Source: Burkholderiales bacterium
GTDB lineage: Bacteria > Pseudomonadota > Gammaproteobacteria > Burkholderiales > JACMKV01
Direction of reading: 5' to 3'
Length of the DNA: 42,528 bases
Assembly (NCBI GenBank): GCA_013695435.1
Contig: JACDAM010000041.1
Coordinates: 1-42,528 of the forward strand
Shown: positions 9,494 through 18,016 of the stretch, one piece after another
Numbering within the stretch: position 1 is the first letter of the stretch
Layout of the letters: every line of letters begins with the position of its first letter
Translations under genes and position numbers: made by a program
The notes under the pieces: generated by a model
Databases searched by the model: none
What the model saw: only the letters and a program-made list of their open reading frames with translations
What the model was told of the DNA's origin: nothing

Positions 9494-9607
9494 TCAATGC
9501 CGGGCAAAAGCAGCGTTGCCGACGCCGAAACCGCATGCGAGCAGGTGGGCGGCTGCTTTGACGAAATTCCACGTGCCGCGCGGCGAGGCTGCCGCTAGCG
9601 ATGCTTC
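9494..9607 (-). pseudogene. pgpA: Relic of pgpA (phosphatidylglycerophosphatase A), N-terminus only
   Basis: In the gap between thiL and pncC, exactly where pgpA normally lies, the minus strand encodes an open stretch ending in TGA at 9494-9496. It reads WNFVKAAAHLLACGFGVGN. This closely matches the start of PgpA proteins, e.g. E. coli WHLLAVGFGSGLSP, with the HLLA.GFG.G core conserved. After GVGN the similarity ends: the usual P..PGT.G catalytic region is missing, and pncC begins 28 bases after the stop. No start codon is present. So about 140 aa of the enzyme have been lost by internal deletion, leaving a scar of ~25 recognisable codons. Another phosphatase (PgpB/PgpC type) must presumably make phosphatidylglycerol. 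Confidence 0.7.
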
Positions 9608-10562
9608 AGGCGAAATGGTCGTACCCCCGGCGTTCGATGTTCATGGCTTTCCCGGTTTCATCGCGCACGACCAGTTTGTCGCCGGCGTCGATGTGACCGA
9701 TCCGGGTCAGCGGCAATTCGAGTTCCTGCGCGATTCGCCCTATGCGGGCTTTTTCGCTCAGCGGGGCGGTAAAACACAATTCGTAATCGTCGCCCCCGGC
9801 CAGCGCTGCTTCACGCGCAACCGGGTTGGCAGCGTGACGACCGAGGATCGCCGTTTTCGGGATCGCGGCAAAATCGATAGACGCGCCGACTCCCGAGCGT
9901 TCGAGAATATGGCCGAGGTCGGCCACCAGACCGTCGGAGATATCGATCGCCGCCGACGCAATGCCGCGCAAAGCCTGGCCTAGCGCGATCCGCGGTTTCG
10001 GCATATGCAGCGCCTGCAGAAAAGCATCGAGCGCTTCGATCTCAAGCGTGATGCGATGCTGCAGATGCGCGAGCGCGAGTGCCGCATCGCCGAGTCGCCC
10101 GGATATCCAGATCTGATCGCCGGGTTTTGCGCCATCACGGCGCAATGCGCAGCCGACCGGAACCTCGCCGATGATGTGCACGCACAGATTCAACGGACCC
10201 TGCGTCGTATCGCCGCCAACCAGGTCGACCTCATGGCGGCGGGCAAGCGCCATGAAACCGTCAGCAAATTCGGCGAGCCAGCCCTCGTTGATTTCGGGAA
10301 GCGCCAGTGCCAGCATCGCCCAGCGAGGCGTTGCGCCCATCGCCGCCATATCGGACAGATTCACTGCCAAGGCTTTGTGTCCGAGCTGACGCGGATTGGC
10401 ATCGGCAAAAAAATGCCTGCCCGCGACCAGCATATCGGTCGCCGCGGCGAGCGTCATTCCGGGTGCCGGCTGTACAAGCGCCGCGTCGTCGCCGACGCCG
10501 AGCAGCGTTCGCCGGCACGGCTGCGTGAAATAGCGCGCAATGATGTCGAATTCGGAAAGCAT
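9606..10562 (-). CDS. thiL: Thiamine-monophosphate kinase
   Basis: 318 aa from the chosen ATG, which gives the family-typical N-terminus MLSEFDIIARYFTQP; an ATG ten codons upstream (10592) is possible but adds a non-conserved extension. It phosphorylates thiamine monophosphate to the active cofactor thiamine diphosphate with ATP. Visible motifs are LLGVGDDAAL (Mg/ATP-binding Asp pair), KALAVNLSDMAAMGA, DLVGGDTTQG, and AIDISDGLVADLGHIL, then LAGGDDYELCFTA. It lies 81 bases downstream of nusB, in the same block. Confidence 0.96.
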   Translation of the reverse strand: MLSEFDIIARYFTQPCRRTLLGVGDDAALVQPAPGMTLAAATDMLVAGRHFFADANPRQLGHKALAVNLSDMAAMGATPRWAMLALALPEINEGWLAEFADGFMALARRHEVDLVGGDTTQGPLNLCVHIIGEVPVGCALRRDGAKPGDQIWISGRLGDAALALAHLQHRITLEIEALDAFLQALHMPKPRIALGQALRGIASAAIDISDGLVADLGHILERSGVGASIDFAAIPKTAILGRHAANPVAREAALAGGDDYELCFTAPLSEKARIGRIAQELELPLTRIGHIDAGDKLVVRDETGKAMNIERRGYDHFA

Positions 10563-10643
10563 GCCGGATTTTACGCCATCCCGTCGTCGCACAAACGGGC
10601 GAAGCCAGCTGCCGCCAGCTACGGCGCAATGGCTTTGCGATGG

Positions 10644-11096
10644 CTATTGTTCGCCTGTGCGCGCGATTTTCGCAACATGATCCAGAACGCCGTTCACATA
10701 TTTGTGACCGTCAGTGCCGCCGTAGCGTTTGGCGATTTCGATGGCTTCGTTGATTACGACGCGGCGTGGAATTTCGAGATAATGCGTCAACTCATACGTC
10801 GCCAACAGCAGAATCGCGTGCTCGACTGGGCTCAGCGCGTTGATCGGGCGATCGAGATGCGGCGCCAAGGCGGTACGCAAGGTTTCGTCCTCGCGGATGA
10901 CGCCCCTGATCAGCGCCGAACAGTGCTCGGCATCGGCGCGCGCAAAATCTTCGCGCTCGGCAAGATGGGCGATGATGCGATCGGGCGTTTCGGCCGAGAG
11001 CAGCCATTGATAGAGGCCCTGCGCGGCGAATTCGCGTGAGCGCCGCCGGCTGGTTTTGCCGCCGCCGGCTCGATCGCTCTTGTCATTCGTCATCAA
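10644..11096 (-). CDS. nusB: Transcription antitermination factor NusB
   Basis: 150 aa. NusB binds boxA RNA together with NusE (S10) in rRNA antitermination. The sequence has the basic N-terminus [18 protein letters not shown] and helical body motifs [19 protein letters not shown] and [30 protein letters not shown] (in part), all characteristic of the family. The start overlaps the end of ribH by 14 bases, so the two are probably translationally coupled, as is common for ribH-nusB. Confidence 0.96.
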   Translation of the reverse strand: MMTNDKSDRAGGGKTSRRRSREFAAQGLYQWLLSAETPDRIIAHLAEREDFARADAEHCSALIRGVIREDETLRTALAPHLDRPINALSPVEHAILLLATYELTHYLEIPRRVVINEAIEIAKRYGGTDGHKYVNGVLDHVAKIARTGEQ

Positions 11097-11541
11097 GCCG
11101 TTCCAGCAGCCGCGCCATTTCGATCGCAGCTGCGGCGGCGTCGGCGCCCTTTTCGCGCGCGCGGTGCAGTGCCTGATCCTCGGTGTCAGTCGTCAGTATG
11201 CCGTTAGCGATCGGTAGTCCGTTGTCGAGTTGGACAGCCATCAAGCCGCTCGCCGATTCATTGGCGACAATTTCGAAATGATAAGTGTCGCCGCGGATGA
11301 CCGCACCGAGCGCGATGAGTGCATCGAAATCGCCGCGCGTCGCCAGCCTCTGTAAGGCCAGCGGCACTTCGAGCGCGCCGGGGACCGTGACCAGCGTGAT
11401 ATCGTTTTCGGCGACGCCGCGCTCCTTCAGCGCCGCATGACAGGCGCCCAGCAAAATTTCGCCGATGGCCTGATTGAATCGGCTCATCACGATGCCGACG
11501 CGCAGTCCGGCTCCGTTTAAAGTGTTCTCGATCTCTTTCAT
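11083..11541 (-). CDS. ribH: 6,7-dimethyl-8-ribityllumazine synthase
   Basis: 152 aa. It condenses 5-amino-6-ribitylaminouracil with 3,4-dihydroxy-2-butanone 4-phosphate to give the riboflavin precursor lumazine, usually as an icosahedral or pentameric assembly. Seen motifs are [55 protein letters not shown] (catalytic His included) and [16 protein letters not shown]. Downstream of ribBX and overlapping nusB. Confidence 0.97.
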   Translation of the reverse strand: MKEIENTLNGAGLRVGIVMSRFNQAIGEILLGACHAALKERGVAENDITLVTVPGALEVPLALQRLATRGDFDALIALGAVIRGDTYHFEIVANESASGLMAVQLDNGLPIANGILTTDTEDQALHRAREKGADAAAAAIEMARLLERLDDE

Positions 11542-11593
11542 GGTCGCTGTCGCTTGTTTGCCGTTCCGGCGATCGGCTCGTTGAACCCCGAAA

Positions 11594-12688
11594 TTAATCG
11601 GGCAGCTCGTGGCCGGTCACTTCGAGCCCGAAGCCGGCCATGCTCGGCATTTTGCGCGGCGCAGCCAAGAGCCGCATTTTGCGCACATTCAGGTCGCGCA
11701 GAATTTGTGCGCCGATGCCGTAATTGCGCAGATCGATGCGCGATTGATCGGTGTTGACTGGCGCTGTACCGCGCGCACGATCGAGCAGTTCGGCGGCGGT
11801 TTCCGGCTTGTGCAACAACACGATGACGCCGCGTTTCGCATGCGCGATCGTCTGCAGCGTATCGTTCAGATTCCAAGAGTGGCGGCGGTCGCCGGCATCG
11901 AGCAAATCCATCACCGATAAGGGCTCATGCACGCGCACCAGCGTTTCCTCGGCCGCGGCAATTTCGCCTTTGACCAGAGCCAGATGCGTCGCCTGCGTGG
12001 TCTGATCGTTATAGACGACCAGCGTAAATTCGCCGTGCAGCGTCTGTATCGGCCGCTCGGCGACGCGCGTAACCAGCGATTCGGTCTGGCTGCGGTAATG
12101 GATCAGATCGGCGATCGAACCGATTTTCAAATCGTGGCGCTCGGCGAATTCAACGAGATCGGGCAGGCGCGCCATCTCACCATTGTCGTTCATGATTTCG
12201 CAGATCACGGCCGCTGCCGTCAATCCAGCGAGCTGGGCCAGATCGCAGCCGGCTTCGGTGTGCCCGGCGCGCGACAGGACGCCGCCTTTTTGCGCCATCA
12301 GCGGAAAAATATGGCCTGGCTGCACGATGTCGTCAGGCGTCGCATCGCACGCAACCGCGGCTTGAATCGTGCGCGCGCGATCGGCGGCCGAGATGCCTGT
12401 CGTCACGCCGCGCGAAGCTTCGATCGATACCGTGAAATTGGTTCCCGGCGACGAGCGATTGCGCGCCACCATCAGCGGCAGATTCAGTTGCCGGCAGTGC
12501 GTTTCAGTCAAGGTCAGACAAATCAGACCGCGGCCGTGCGTGGCCATGAAATTGATGTGGCCGGCGGTCGCGAATTCGGCGCCGAGTACGAGGTCGCCTT
12601 CGTTCTCGCGCTCTTCGTCGTCAACGAGGATCGTCATTTTGCCGGCTTTGATTTCGGCGAGGATTTCAGCCGTCGAGTTAAGCGCCAT
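11594..12688 (-). CDS. ribBX: 3,4-dihydroxy-2-butanone-4-phosphate synthase with degenerate RibA-like C-terminal domain (RibBX type)
   Basis: 364 aa. Residues 1-~205 are a complete RibB domain that converts ribulose 5-phosphate to 3,4-dihydroxy-2-butanone 4-phosphate: [29 protein letters not shown] and [18 protein letters not shown] carry the acidic loop and catalytic residues. The C-terminal ~155 residues have the GTP cyclohydrolase II outline ([35 protein letters not shown]). They contain no cysteine at all, so the three zinc-binding Cys of RibA are absent. By known family logic this half cannot open GTP, and a separate RibA must exist elsewhere. The next gene upstream, ribE, ends six bases before this start. 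Confidence 0.93.
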   Translation of the reverse strand: MALNSTAEILAEIKAGKMTILVDDEERENEGDLVLGAEFATAGHINFMATHGRGLICLTLTETHCRQLNLPLMVARNRSSPGTNFTVSIEASRGVTTGISAADRARTIQAAVACDATPDDIVQPGHIFPLMAQKGGVLSRAGHTEAGCDLAQLAGLTAAAVICEIMNDNGEMARLPDLVEFAERHDLKIGSIADLIHYRSQTESLVTRVAERPIQTLHGEFTLVVYNDQTTQATHLALVKGEIAAAEETLVRVHEPLSVMDLLDAGDRRHSWNLNDTLQTIAHAKRGVIVLLHKPETAAELLDRARGTAPVNTDQSRIDLRNYGIGAQILRDLNVRKMRLLAAPRKMPSMAGFGLEVTGHELPD

Positions 12689-12694
12689 CGTTTC

Positions 12695-13303
12695 TCATTG
12701 CGCGGTCGATATCGATACCGCGCCGAATTGCGCGAGCCGTTCCACATAGCGCGCGAGCATATCGATTTCAAGATTGACCTTGCTGCCGCGCCGCAGTGCG
12801 TGCAGATTCGTGGCCTGCAAGGTTTGCGGAATCAGGTTGATGCTGAAGCTGTCTGCATTGACCGCGTTCACCGTCAAGCTGACGCCGTTCACGGTGATCG
12901 ATCCTTTGCGCGCGATGTATTTCATCAGCGCGTGCGGCGCGGCGATCCGCAGCAACGCATTGTCGCCAGCCGGTTCGAATTCCGCGACATCGCCGACGCC
13001 ATCGACGTGGCCGCTGACCCAGTGTCCGCCGAGCCGATCGGACGCGCGCAACGCCTTTTCCAGGTTGACGCTATCGTCCTGCCGAAACCCACTCGTGCAG
13101 CTTATGGTTTCCGCCGACACATCGACACTGAAAACATTCTGCTCGATCGCAACCACAGTCAGACAGACGCCATTGACGGCAATGCTGTCGCCCACCTTGC
13201 TGTCTCGCAAATCCAGCGGTGACGCGATGGCGGCGCGATAACCGGCCCGGCAAGGCGCTATGGCCGCGATTTTTCCTGTGGTTTCGATGATGCCGGTAAA
13301 CAA
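12695..13303 (-). CDS. ribE: Riboflavin synthase (alpha chain type)
   Basis: 202 aa. Dismutates two lumazine molecules to riboflavin. It has the two lumazine-binding repeats of the trimeric enzyme: the first starts [12 protein letters not shown] and includes [15 protein letters not shown], the second includes [16 protein letters not shown] and [15 protein letters not shown]. Also called ribC in some schemes. It is separated from ribD by a methyltransferase gene, which breaks the usual ribD-ribE pairing. Confidence 0.96.
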   Translation of the reverse strand: MFTGIIETTGKIAAIAPCRAGYRAAIASPLDLRDSKVGDSIAVNGVCLTVVAIEQNVFSVDVSAETISCTSGFRQDDSVNLEKALRASDRLGGHWVSGHVDGVGDVAEFEPAGDNALLRIAAPHALMKYIARKGSITVNGVSLTVNAVNADSFSINLIPQTLQATNLHALRRGSKVNLEIDMLARYVERLAQFGAVSISTAQ

Positions 13304-13378
13304 TTGCGAACCTCGATGGATTCTGTCGGCCGCTGAATGCGCCTCGTGGCAAATTGCAGACGGAAACGGGCGCCTAGC

Positions 13379-14125
13379 TCAATTCTTTGTGCCAGCCAGC
13401 AGATGCAGCGGCCACGCAATCACGCGCTTCATGGTTTCCGGCCCCCACGCGGCGCGCAGTTCGCTGTCGATTTCGGTGCGCGGATCGCGGCCGGTTGCAG
13501 CGAGGTAACGCCGGCTCGCAGACCATGTACCGAGGTAGCCGAGCAGCTCAGCCAAATCCCATTCGACTGTCATCTCGAATTCGCCAATGCCGATGCGCTC
13601 GAACGGAAACGGCAGGCTGCGATAACCGTCCTCGACCAGCGCGCGTTCCGGCGGCCAGTAAGGGCCGACGACATCGCGATAATAGCGAGTGAATACGCGG
13701 TCGATGTCCGGCGCAATCATGCGCTCCCCGTAACACCACGCGGCGATGATGCCATTCGGCTTCAGCACGCGCCGCGCCTCGGCGTAAAACTTTACCAGAT
13801 CGAACCAGTGCAAAGCCTGGCCGACTGTGATCAGATCGACACTTGCGGAGCCTTGCGAAGATTGCTCGGCTGTTTCGACTTTATATTCTATATTCGGGAG
13901 CCGCGCCGCGTTCCCGATTTGCTCCGCACTGGCGTCGCTGGCAATCACGCGCGCAAACAATTTTGCGAGGGCGACCGCGGCCTGGCCACTGCCAGTCGCG
14001 CAATCCCACGCCAACTCGCGCGCCGGCGCGCTTTCGACAAGCTTCGTGAACAGCTCGGCTGGGTAACGCGGGCGATATCTGGCGTACTCGCCGGCGTGCC
14101 CGGAAAAATGATCCTTGAATGCCAT
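13379..14125 (-). CDS. Class I SAM-dependent methyltransferase (small-molecule type)
   Basis: 248 aa. The N-terminus FKDHFSGHAGEYARYRPRYP is typical of a methyltransferase subfamily acting on small molecules (trans-aconitate or similar carboxylates), and motif I (AWDCATGSGQAAVALAKLF) binds SAM. Further motifs are VIASDASAEQI, VDLITVGQALHWFDLVKFY and ARRVLKPNGIIAAWCYG. The substrate cannot be read from sequence. It lies inside the riboflavin block between ribD and ribE on the same strand, with gaps of only 26 and 75 bases, so it is probably co-transcribed. That position is not part of the standard operon and suggests a later insertion. Confidence 0.85.
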   Translation of the reverse strand: MAFKDHFSGHAGEYARYRPRYPAELFTKLVESAPARELAWDCATGSGQAAVALAKLFARVIASDASAEQIGNAARLPNIEYKVETAEQSSQGSASVDLITVGQALHWFDLVKFYAEARRVLKPNGIIAAWCYGERMIAPDIDRVFTRYYRDVVGPYWPPERALVEDGYRSLPFPFERIGIGEFEMTVEWDLAELLGYLGTWSASRRYLAATGRDPRTEIDSELRAAWGPETMKRVIAWPLHLLAGTKN

Positions 14126-14151
14126 GCGCGAGGCGCGAGAGACCAGAGCTG

Positions 14152-15276
14152 TCAGCGACCAGCCAGGGCGGGAGCGCCATCTGCCGATTGCTCGATCAGG
14201 CGTGCGACGATGCGGATAGCGCCGCCGACTTTGCGCAGGTCGGTGATATTGAGCTCCCGTCTGCCCGACAGATCGGTGAGCTCGGGCAAATCGAACATGC
14301 CGCGCGCGGTATCGCCGAACAATTGCGGCGCGAAATACAGCAGGAGTTCGTCGACGAGCCCGGCTTTCAGCAGCGCACCGTTAAGCTCCATGCCGGCTTC
14401 GACCAGCACTTCGTTGATCTCGCGCTGCGCGAGTTCCTGCATCAGTTGCGGCAGTCCTACCTTGCCGGAATCGCCGGGCACCAACGCAACCTGCGCGCCG
14501 GTTTTTTCCAGGCGTTTGACGAGCCCAGGAAAATGTAGAGCCGACGCGACCAGCACGCCGCCGCCTTTCAGCACCCGCGAAGTCAGCGGAATTTGCAACT
14601 TGCTGTCGATGATCACGCGCAGCGGCTGGCGCGTCGTTTCGACTTCGCGCACGTTCAATTCCGGATCGTCCTTGCGCACGGTGCCCATGCCGGTCAGCAC
14701 AGCGCACGAACGCGCGCGCCAGTGGTGGCCATCGCGCCGGGCGCTGGCGTCGGTGATCCAGCGGCTTGCGCCGTTGTTGAGAGCCGTCTTGCCGTCGAGG
14801 CTGGCGGCGATTTTCAGCCGGATCCACGGGCGGCCGCGCGTCATGCGCGAAACGAAACCGATGTTCATCTCGCGCGCTTCGTGCTCGAGCACGCCCGACT
14901 CGACCTCGATCCCGGCTCTCTTCAATCGTTCGAAACCGCTGCCCGCGACTTTCGGATTCGGATCCTGCATGGCTGCGACCACGCGCCTGACCTTTGCTTC
15001 GATCAAGGCATCGATGCACGGCGGCGTGCGCCCCTGGTGACTGCACGGCTCCAGAGTCGTATACACGGTCGTGCCTGCGGCCTGGGCGCCAGCCGCTTTG
15101 AGCGCGGCGACTTCGGCATGCGCTTCGCCGGCTTTTTCATGAAAGCCCTCGCCGACGATGCGGCCGTCGCGTGCGATCACGCAGCCGACGCGCGGATTCG
15201 GGCTTGCGGTGTACAGGCCGCGCTCCGCGAGTTGCAGGGCGCGCGCCATCATGGCGTAGTCATCAGGCTGCGGCAT
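14152..15276 (-). CDS. ribD: Bifunctional pyrimidine deaminase/reductase RibD
   Basis: 374 aa. The N-terminal cytidine-deaminase-like domain (to ~145) has the zinc motif HAEVAALKAAG and TTLEPCSHQGRTPPC. The C-terminal dihydrofolate-reductase-like domain starts near FVSRMTRGRPWIRLKIAASL and includes RDGHHWRARSCAVLTGMGTV. It deaminates the pyrimidine product of GTP cyclohydrolase II and reduces its ribosyl side chain with NADPH. It is the first riboflavin gene after nrdR, 90 bases downstream. Confidence 0.97.
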   Translation of the reverse strand: MPQPDDYAMMARALQLAERGLYTASPNPRVGCVIARDGRIVGEGFHEKAGEAHAEVAALKAAGAQAAGTTVYTTLEPCSHQGRTPPCIDALIEAKVRRVVAAMQDPNPKVAGSGFERLKRAGIEVESGVLEHEAREMNIGFVSRMTRGRPWIRLKIAASLDGKTALNNGASRWITDASARRDGHHWRARSCAVLTGMGTVRKDDPELNVREVETTRQPLRVIIDSKLQIPLTSRVLKGGGVLVASALHFPGLVKRLEKTGAQVALVPGDSGKVGLPQLMQELAQREINEVLVEAGMELNGALLKAGLVDELLLYFAPQLFGDTARGMFDLPELTDLSGRRELNITDLRKVGGAIRIVARLIEQSADGAPALAGR

Positions 15277-15366
15277 AAGTGGGTCGTCGTATTGTCGGTT
15301 GCGATTTCTGAATAAAAGCAGACGAACGGGCCGGGCGTCCTTGGCATTCGTGCTGGTTCCCCCGTG

Positions 15367-15837
15367 CTAGCGGCGCCTCCTTTTTGGCGGATTTTGCACT
15401 TCCTTGATGGCGTCGTGAAAGTCACCGACGTCCTGGAAGCTTTTATACACCGAGGCGAAGCGTATATAGGCAACTTTATCGAGCTTGTAAAGTTCCTGCA
15501 TCACCATCTCGCCTATTTGACGTGATGCCACTTCACGCTCGCCAAGCGCCAGCAGTTTCTGCGTGATGCCGTGCATTGCTTTATCCACGGTTTCGGCTGC
15601 GACCGGCCGCTTGTGCAACGCCCGCGAAAAGCCGGTACGTAACCGTTCGGCGTCGAATTCGGTGCGCGTGCCGTCCTGCTTCACGACCTGCGGCATGCGC
15701 AATTCGACTGTTTCGTACGTCGTAAAACGCTTTTCGCAAATCGCGCAGCGGCGGCGTCGGCGTATGCTGTCGCCCTCCTCGTTGACGCGGGAATCGACGA
15801 CCTGCGTGTCGGCAGCGTTACAAAAAGGACATTTCAT
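15367..15837 (-). CDS. nrdR: Transcriptional repressor NrdR
   Basis: 156 aa. NrdR senses ATP/dATP through an ATP-cone and represses ribonucleotide reductase genes. The N-terminal zinc ribbon is [18 protein letters not shown] with the second pair in [12 protein letters not shown]; the RRRRRCAIC stretch is the conserved basic region. The ATP-cone follows from ~residue 49 ([20 protein letters not shown]). It is the promoter-proximal gene of the long minus-strand block, as in many proteobacteria (nrdR-ribD). A probable operator pair for this protein lies upstream of nrdA at 32910-32957. Confidence 0.97.
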   Translation of the reverse strand: MKCPFCNAADTQVVDSRVNEEGDSIRRRRRCAICEKRFTTYETVELRMPQVVKQDGTRTEFDAERLRTGFSRALHKRPVAAETVDKAMHGITQKLLALGEREVASRQIGEMVMQELYKLDKVAYIRFASVYKSFQDVGDFHDAIKEVQNPPKRRRR

Positions 15838-16127
15838 GGCAATCCGTTTGGCGAGCCGCGAATTTTACCGTAAACGGCTGGCATCTGTTCGACGCAACTC
15901 ATTTCCCGGCGCGACGCGTTACTTGATGGCGGCAAGACTCCAGCAGATCATTTAGCGGCCGCCATGTCTCTGAATCGAGTTCATCGATGGCGGGCTTTAA
16001 AGCGCATTGCCGTCCAGATTCGGATCTCTTGATCGAAACCACGTGATATCCCTGGCGTTACAATGACGCGGAGTCAAAACCTGCGCAAAACCCTGCGCGT
16101 ACCAAAAAACCTCGAACATTTGCCGTC
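15838..16127. other. Divergent intergenic region between nrdR and dctQ
   Basis: 290 bases that must hold promoters in both directions. No clear -35/-10 pair, repeat or hairpin stands out. glyA, a frequent neighbour upstream of nrdR, is absent here. No riboflavin (FMN) riboswitch signature was recognised before the rib genes. Confidence 0.4.
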
Positions 16128-16643
16128 TTGTACTTCCTTCTCCGCATAGCCGCCTTCATCGATGCGCTGAACGAGCGCATCGGCCGCGCGTGCGCCTGGC
16201 TGGTGCTGATTGCCGTTCTCGTTTCAAGCGGCAACGCGGTTTCGCGCTACACGTTCGGCATGAGCTCAAATGCGTTTCTCGAGATTCAGTGGTATCTGTT
16301 CGCCGCGATCTTTCTGCTCGCTGCCGGCTATACGCACCGACACGATGGCCACGTGCGCGTCGATGTCTTCTACAGCCGATGCTCGAAACGGACACGGGCA
16401 TGGATCGACATTTTCGGTGGATTGCTGTTTCTGTTGCCGATGGCGATCGCCATCCTCTGGTTGTCGTGGCCGATGGCCGCGTCGTCGTTTCAAATCAATG
16501 AGGGTTCGCCCGATCCGGGCGGTCTTTTGCGCTGGCCTGTCAAGCTGATGATTCCACTTGGTTTCGCCCTGCTCACGCTGCAGGCGATCGCCGAGATCAT
16601 CAAGAAAGCCGCCACCATTACGGCCACGGGCTCAGCGCCGTAA
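16128..16643 (+). CDS. dctQ: TRAP transporter small permease (DctQ family)
   Basis: 171 aa with four predicted membrane helices: CAWLVLIAVLVSSGNAVSRY, WYLFAAIFLLAAGYT, IFGGLLFLLPMAIAILWLSW and LMIPLGFALLTLQAIAEII. The DctQ hallmark HVRVDVFY sits after helix 2. DctQ pairs with DctM to drive Na+-dependent uptake of organic anions delivered by a periplasmic binding protein. TTG at 16128 is the only start that keeps helix 1 with its n-region; no good Shine-Dalgarno precedes it, so the exact start is uncertain. The stop overlaps the dctM start (TAATG). Confidence 0.9.
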   Translation: MYFLLRIAAFIDALNERIGRACAWLVLIAVLVSSGNAVSRYTFGMSSNAFLEIQWYLFAAIFLLAAGYTHRHDGHVRVDVFYSRCSKRTRAWIDIFGGLLFLLPMAIAILWLSWPMAASSFQINEGSPDPGGLLRWPVKLMIPLGFALLTLQAIAEIIKKAATITATGSAP

Positions 16644-17968
16644 TGATCTTCGAGCTGATGGGGCCGTTGATGTTCGTCGGGCTCGTCGTTTTTCTGCTGC
16701 TCGGCTATCCGATCGCTTTCTCGCTTGCCGCGGTCGGGCTGCTGTTCGCGGCGATCGGCATCAAGCTCGATTTGTTTCAGGTCAGCCTGCTGCAGGCCTT
16801 GCCCGATCGCATATTCGGCATTATGTCGAATCAGACCTTGCTCGCGATTCCGTTTTTCACGTTCATGGGCGTGCTGCTGGAACGCAGCGGTCTGGCCGAA
16901 GATCTGCTCGACACCATGGGTCAGTTGTTCGGCCGCTTGCCCGGCGGCCTCGCCTACTCGGTGATTTTTGTCGGGGCCCTCCTCGGCGGGCCCGCCGGCG
17001 TGGTGGCCGCGGTGGTGATCGCCATGGGATTGATTTCGCTGCCGATCATGCTGCGCTATGGCTACGACGTTCGGCTCGCGACCGGAACCATCGCCGCGTC
17101 CGGCACCTTGGCGCAGATCATCCCGCCCAGCATCGTGCTGGTCGTGCTGGCTGATCAGATGGCGGTTTCGGTCGGCGATTTGTACGCCGGCGCGCTGGTT
17201 CCAAGTCTGGTGTTGAGCGGACTCTATTTCGGCTACGTCTTCCTCGTCACGCTGATCAATCCGAAAGCCGCGCCGCCGCTGCCCGCCGAAGCGCGCGTTT
17301 TGCGAGGGAGCGCGCTGGCGCGGCGCGTGGTATCCACTATGCTGCCGCCGCTCGCGCTGATTTTTCTCGTGCTGATCACAATTTTTCTCGGTCTGGCAAC
17401 GCCAACCGAAGGCGCCGCCATGGGCGCCGCGGCGACGCTGGCAATGGCGCTCGCCAGGCGCAAGCTCAACTGGAAGCTGCTGCGCGAAGCGATGGACCAG
17501 ACCGCGCGCCTCACCAGCTTCGTGATTTTCGTGCTGATCGGATCGACGATTTTCACGCTGGTATTTCGCGGCGTCGACGGTGATCTATGGATAGAAAGCC
17601 TGATGACCGCGCTGCCGGGCGGCGCGCTCGGTTTTCTGATCTTCGCCAACGTCGTCGTTTTCCTGCTCGCGTTTTTTCTGGAATTCTTCGAGATCGCCTT
17701 CATCCTGGTGCCGCTGTTCGCGCCGATCGCGCAAAAGCTCGGCATCGACCTGGTCTGGTTCGGCGTGCTGCTCGGCATCAATATGCAGACGTCATTCCTG
17801 CACCCGCCGTTCGGCTTCGCGCTTTTCTATCTGCGCAGCGTCGCGCCGGCGTCGATCAAGACCAGCGATATCTATTGGGGCGCGGTCCCGTTTGTGATCA
17901 TTCAGATCATCATGGTAGCGCTGGTCATCGCGTTTCCGGCAATGGTAACGAGCTTCGTCTCGCGATAA
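16643..17968 (+). CDS. dctM: TRAP transporter large permease (DctM family)
   Basis: 441 aa, highly hydrophobic with about 12 helices, the normal size. Typical segments are LLGYPIAFSLAAVGLLFA, IPFFTFMGVLLERSGLAEDL, GTLAQIIPPSIVLVVLADQM and NMQTSFLHPPFGFALFYL, all DctM signatures. It forms the ion-coupled translocation channel with DctQ. Coupled to dctQ by a one-base overlap. The matching binding protein is encoded just downstream on the opposite strand. Confidence 0.95.
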   Translation: MIFELMGPLMFVGLVVFLLLGYPIAFSLAAVGLLFAAIGIKLDLFQVSLLQALPDRIFGIMSNQTLLAIPFFTFMGVLLERSGLAEDLLDTMGQLFGRLPGGLAYSVIFVGALLGGPAGVVAAVVIAMGLISLPIMLRYGYDVRLATGTIAASGTLAQIIPPSIVLVVLADQMAVSVGDLYAGALVPSLVLSGLYFGYVFLVTLINPKAAPPLPAEARVLRGSALARRVVSTMLPPLALIFLVLITIFLGLATPTEGAAMGAAATLAMALARRKLNWKLLREAMDQTARLTSFVIFVLIGSTIFTLVFRGVDGDLWIESLMTALPGGALGFLIFANVVVFLLAFFLEFFEIAFILVPLFAPIAQKLGIDLVWFGVLLGINMQTSFLHPPFGFALFYLRSVAPASIKTSDIYWGAVPFVIIQIIMVALVIAFPAMVTSFVSR

Positions 17969-18016
17969 GTCCGTGTATTTCCCATCGCGGGCAGGCGCGG
18001 AAATCCGGAACCTTGG

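Noticed and set aside
13337-15040. 567-aa open frame on the plus strand
   Set aside because: Antisense to the methyltransferase and ribD genes, both of which have clear motifs.
12689-15366. FMN riboswitch in the riboflavin genes
   Set aside because: Gaps between rib genes are too short and no RFN-element conserved bases were seen.
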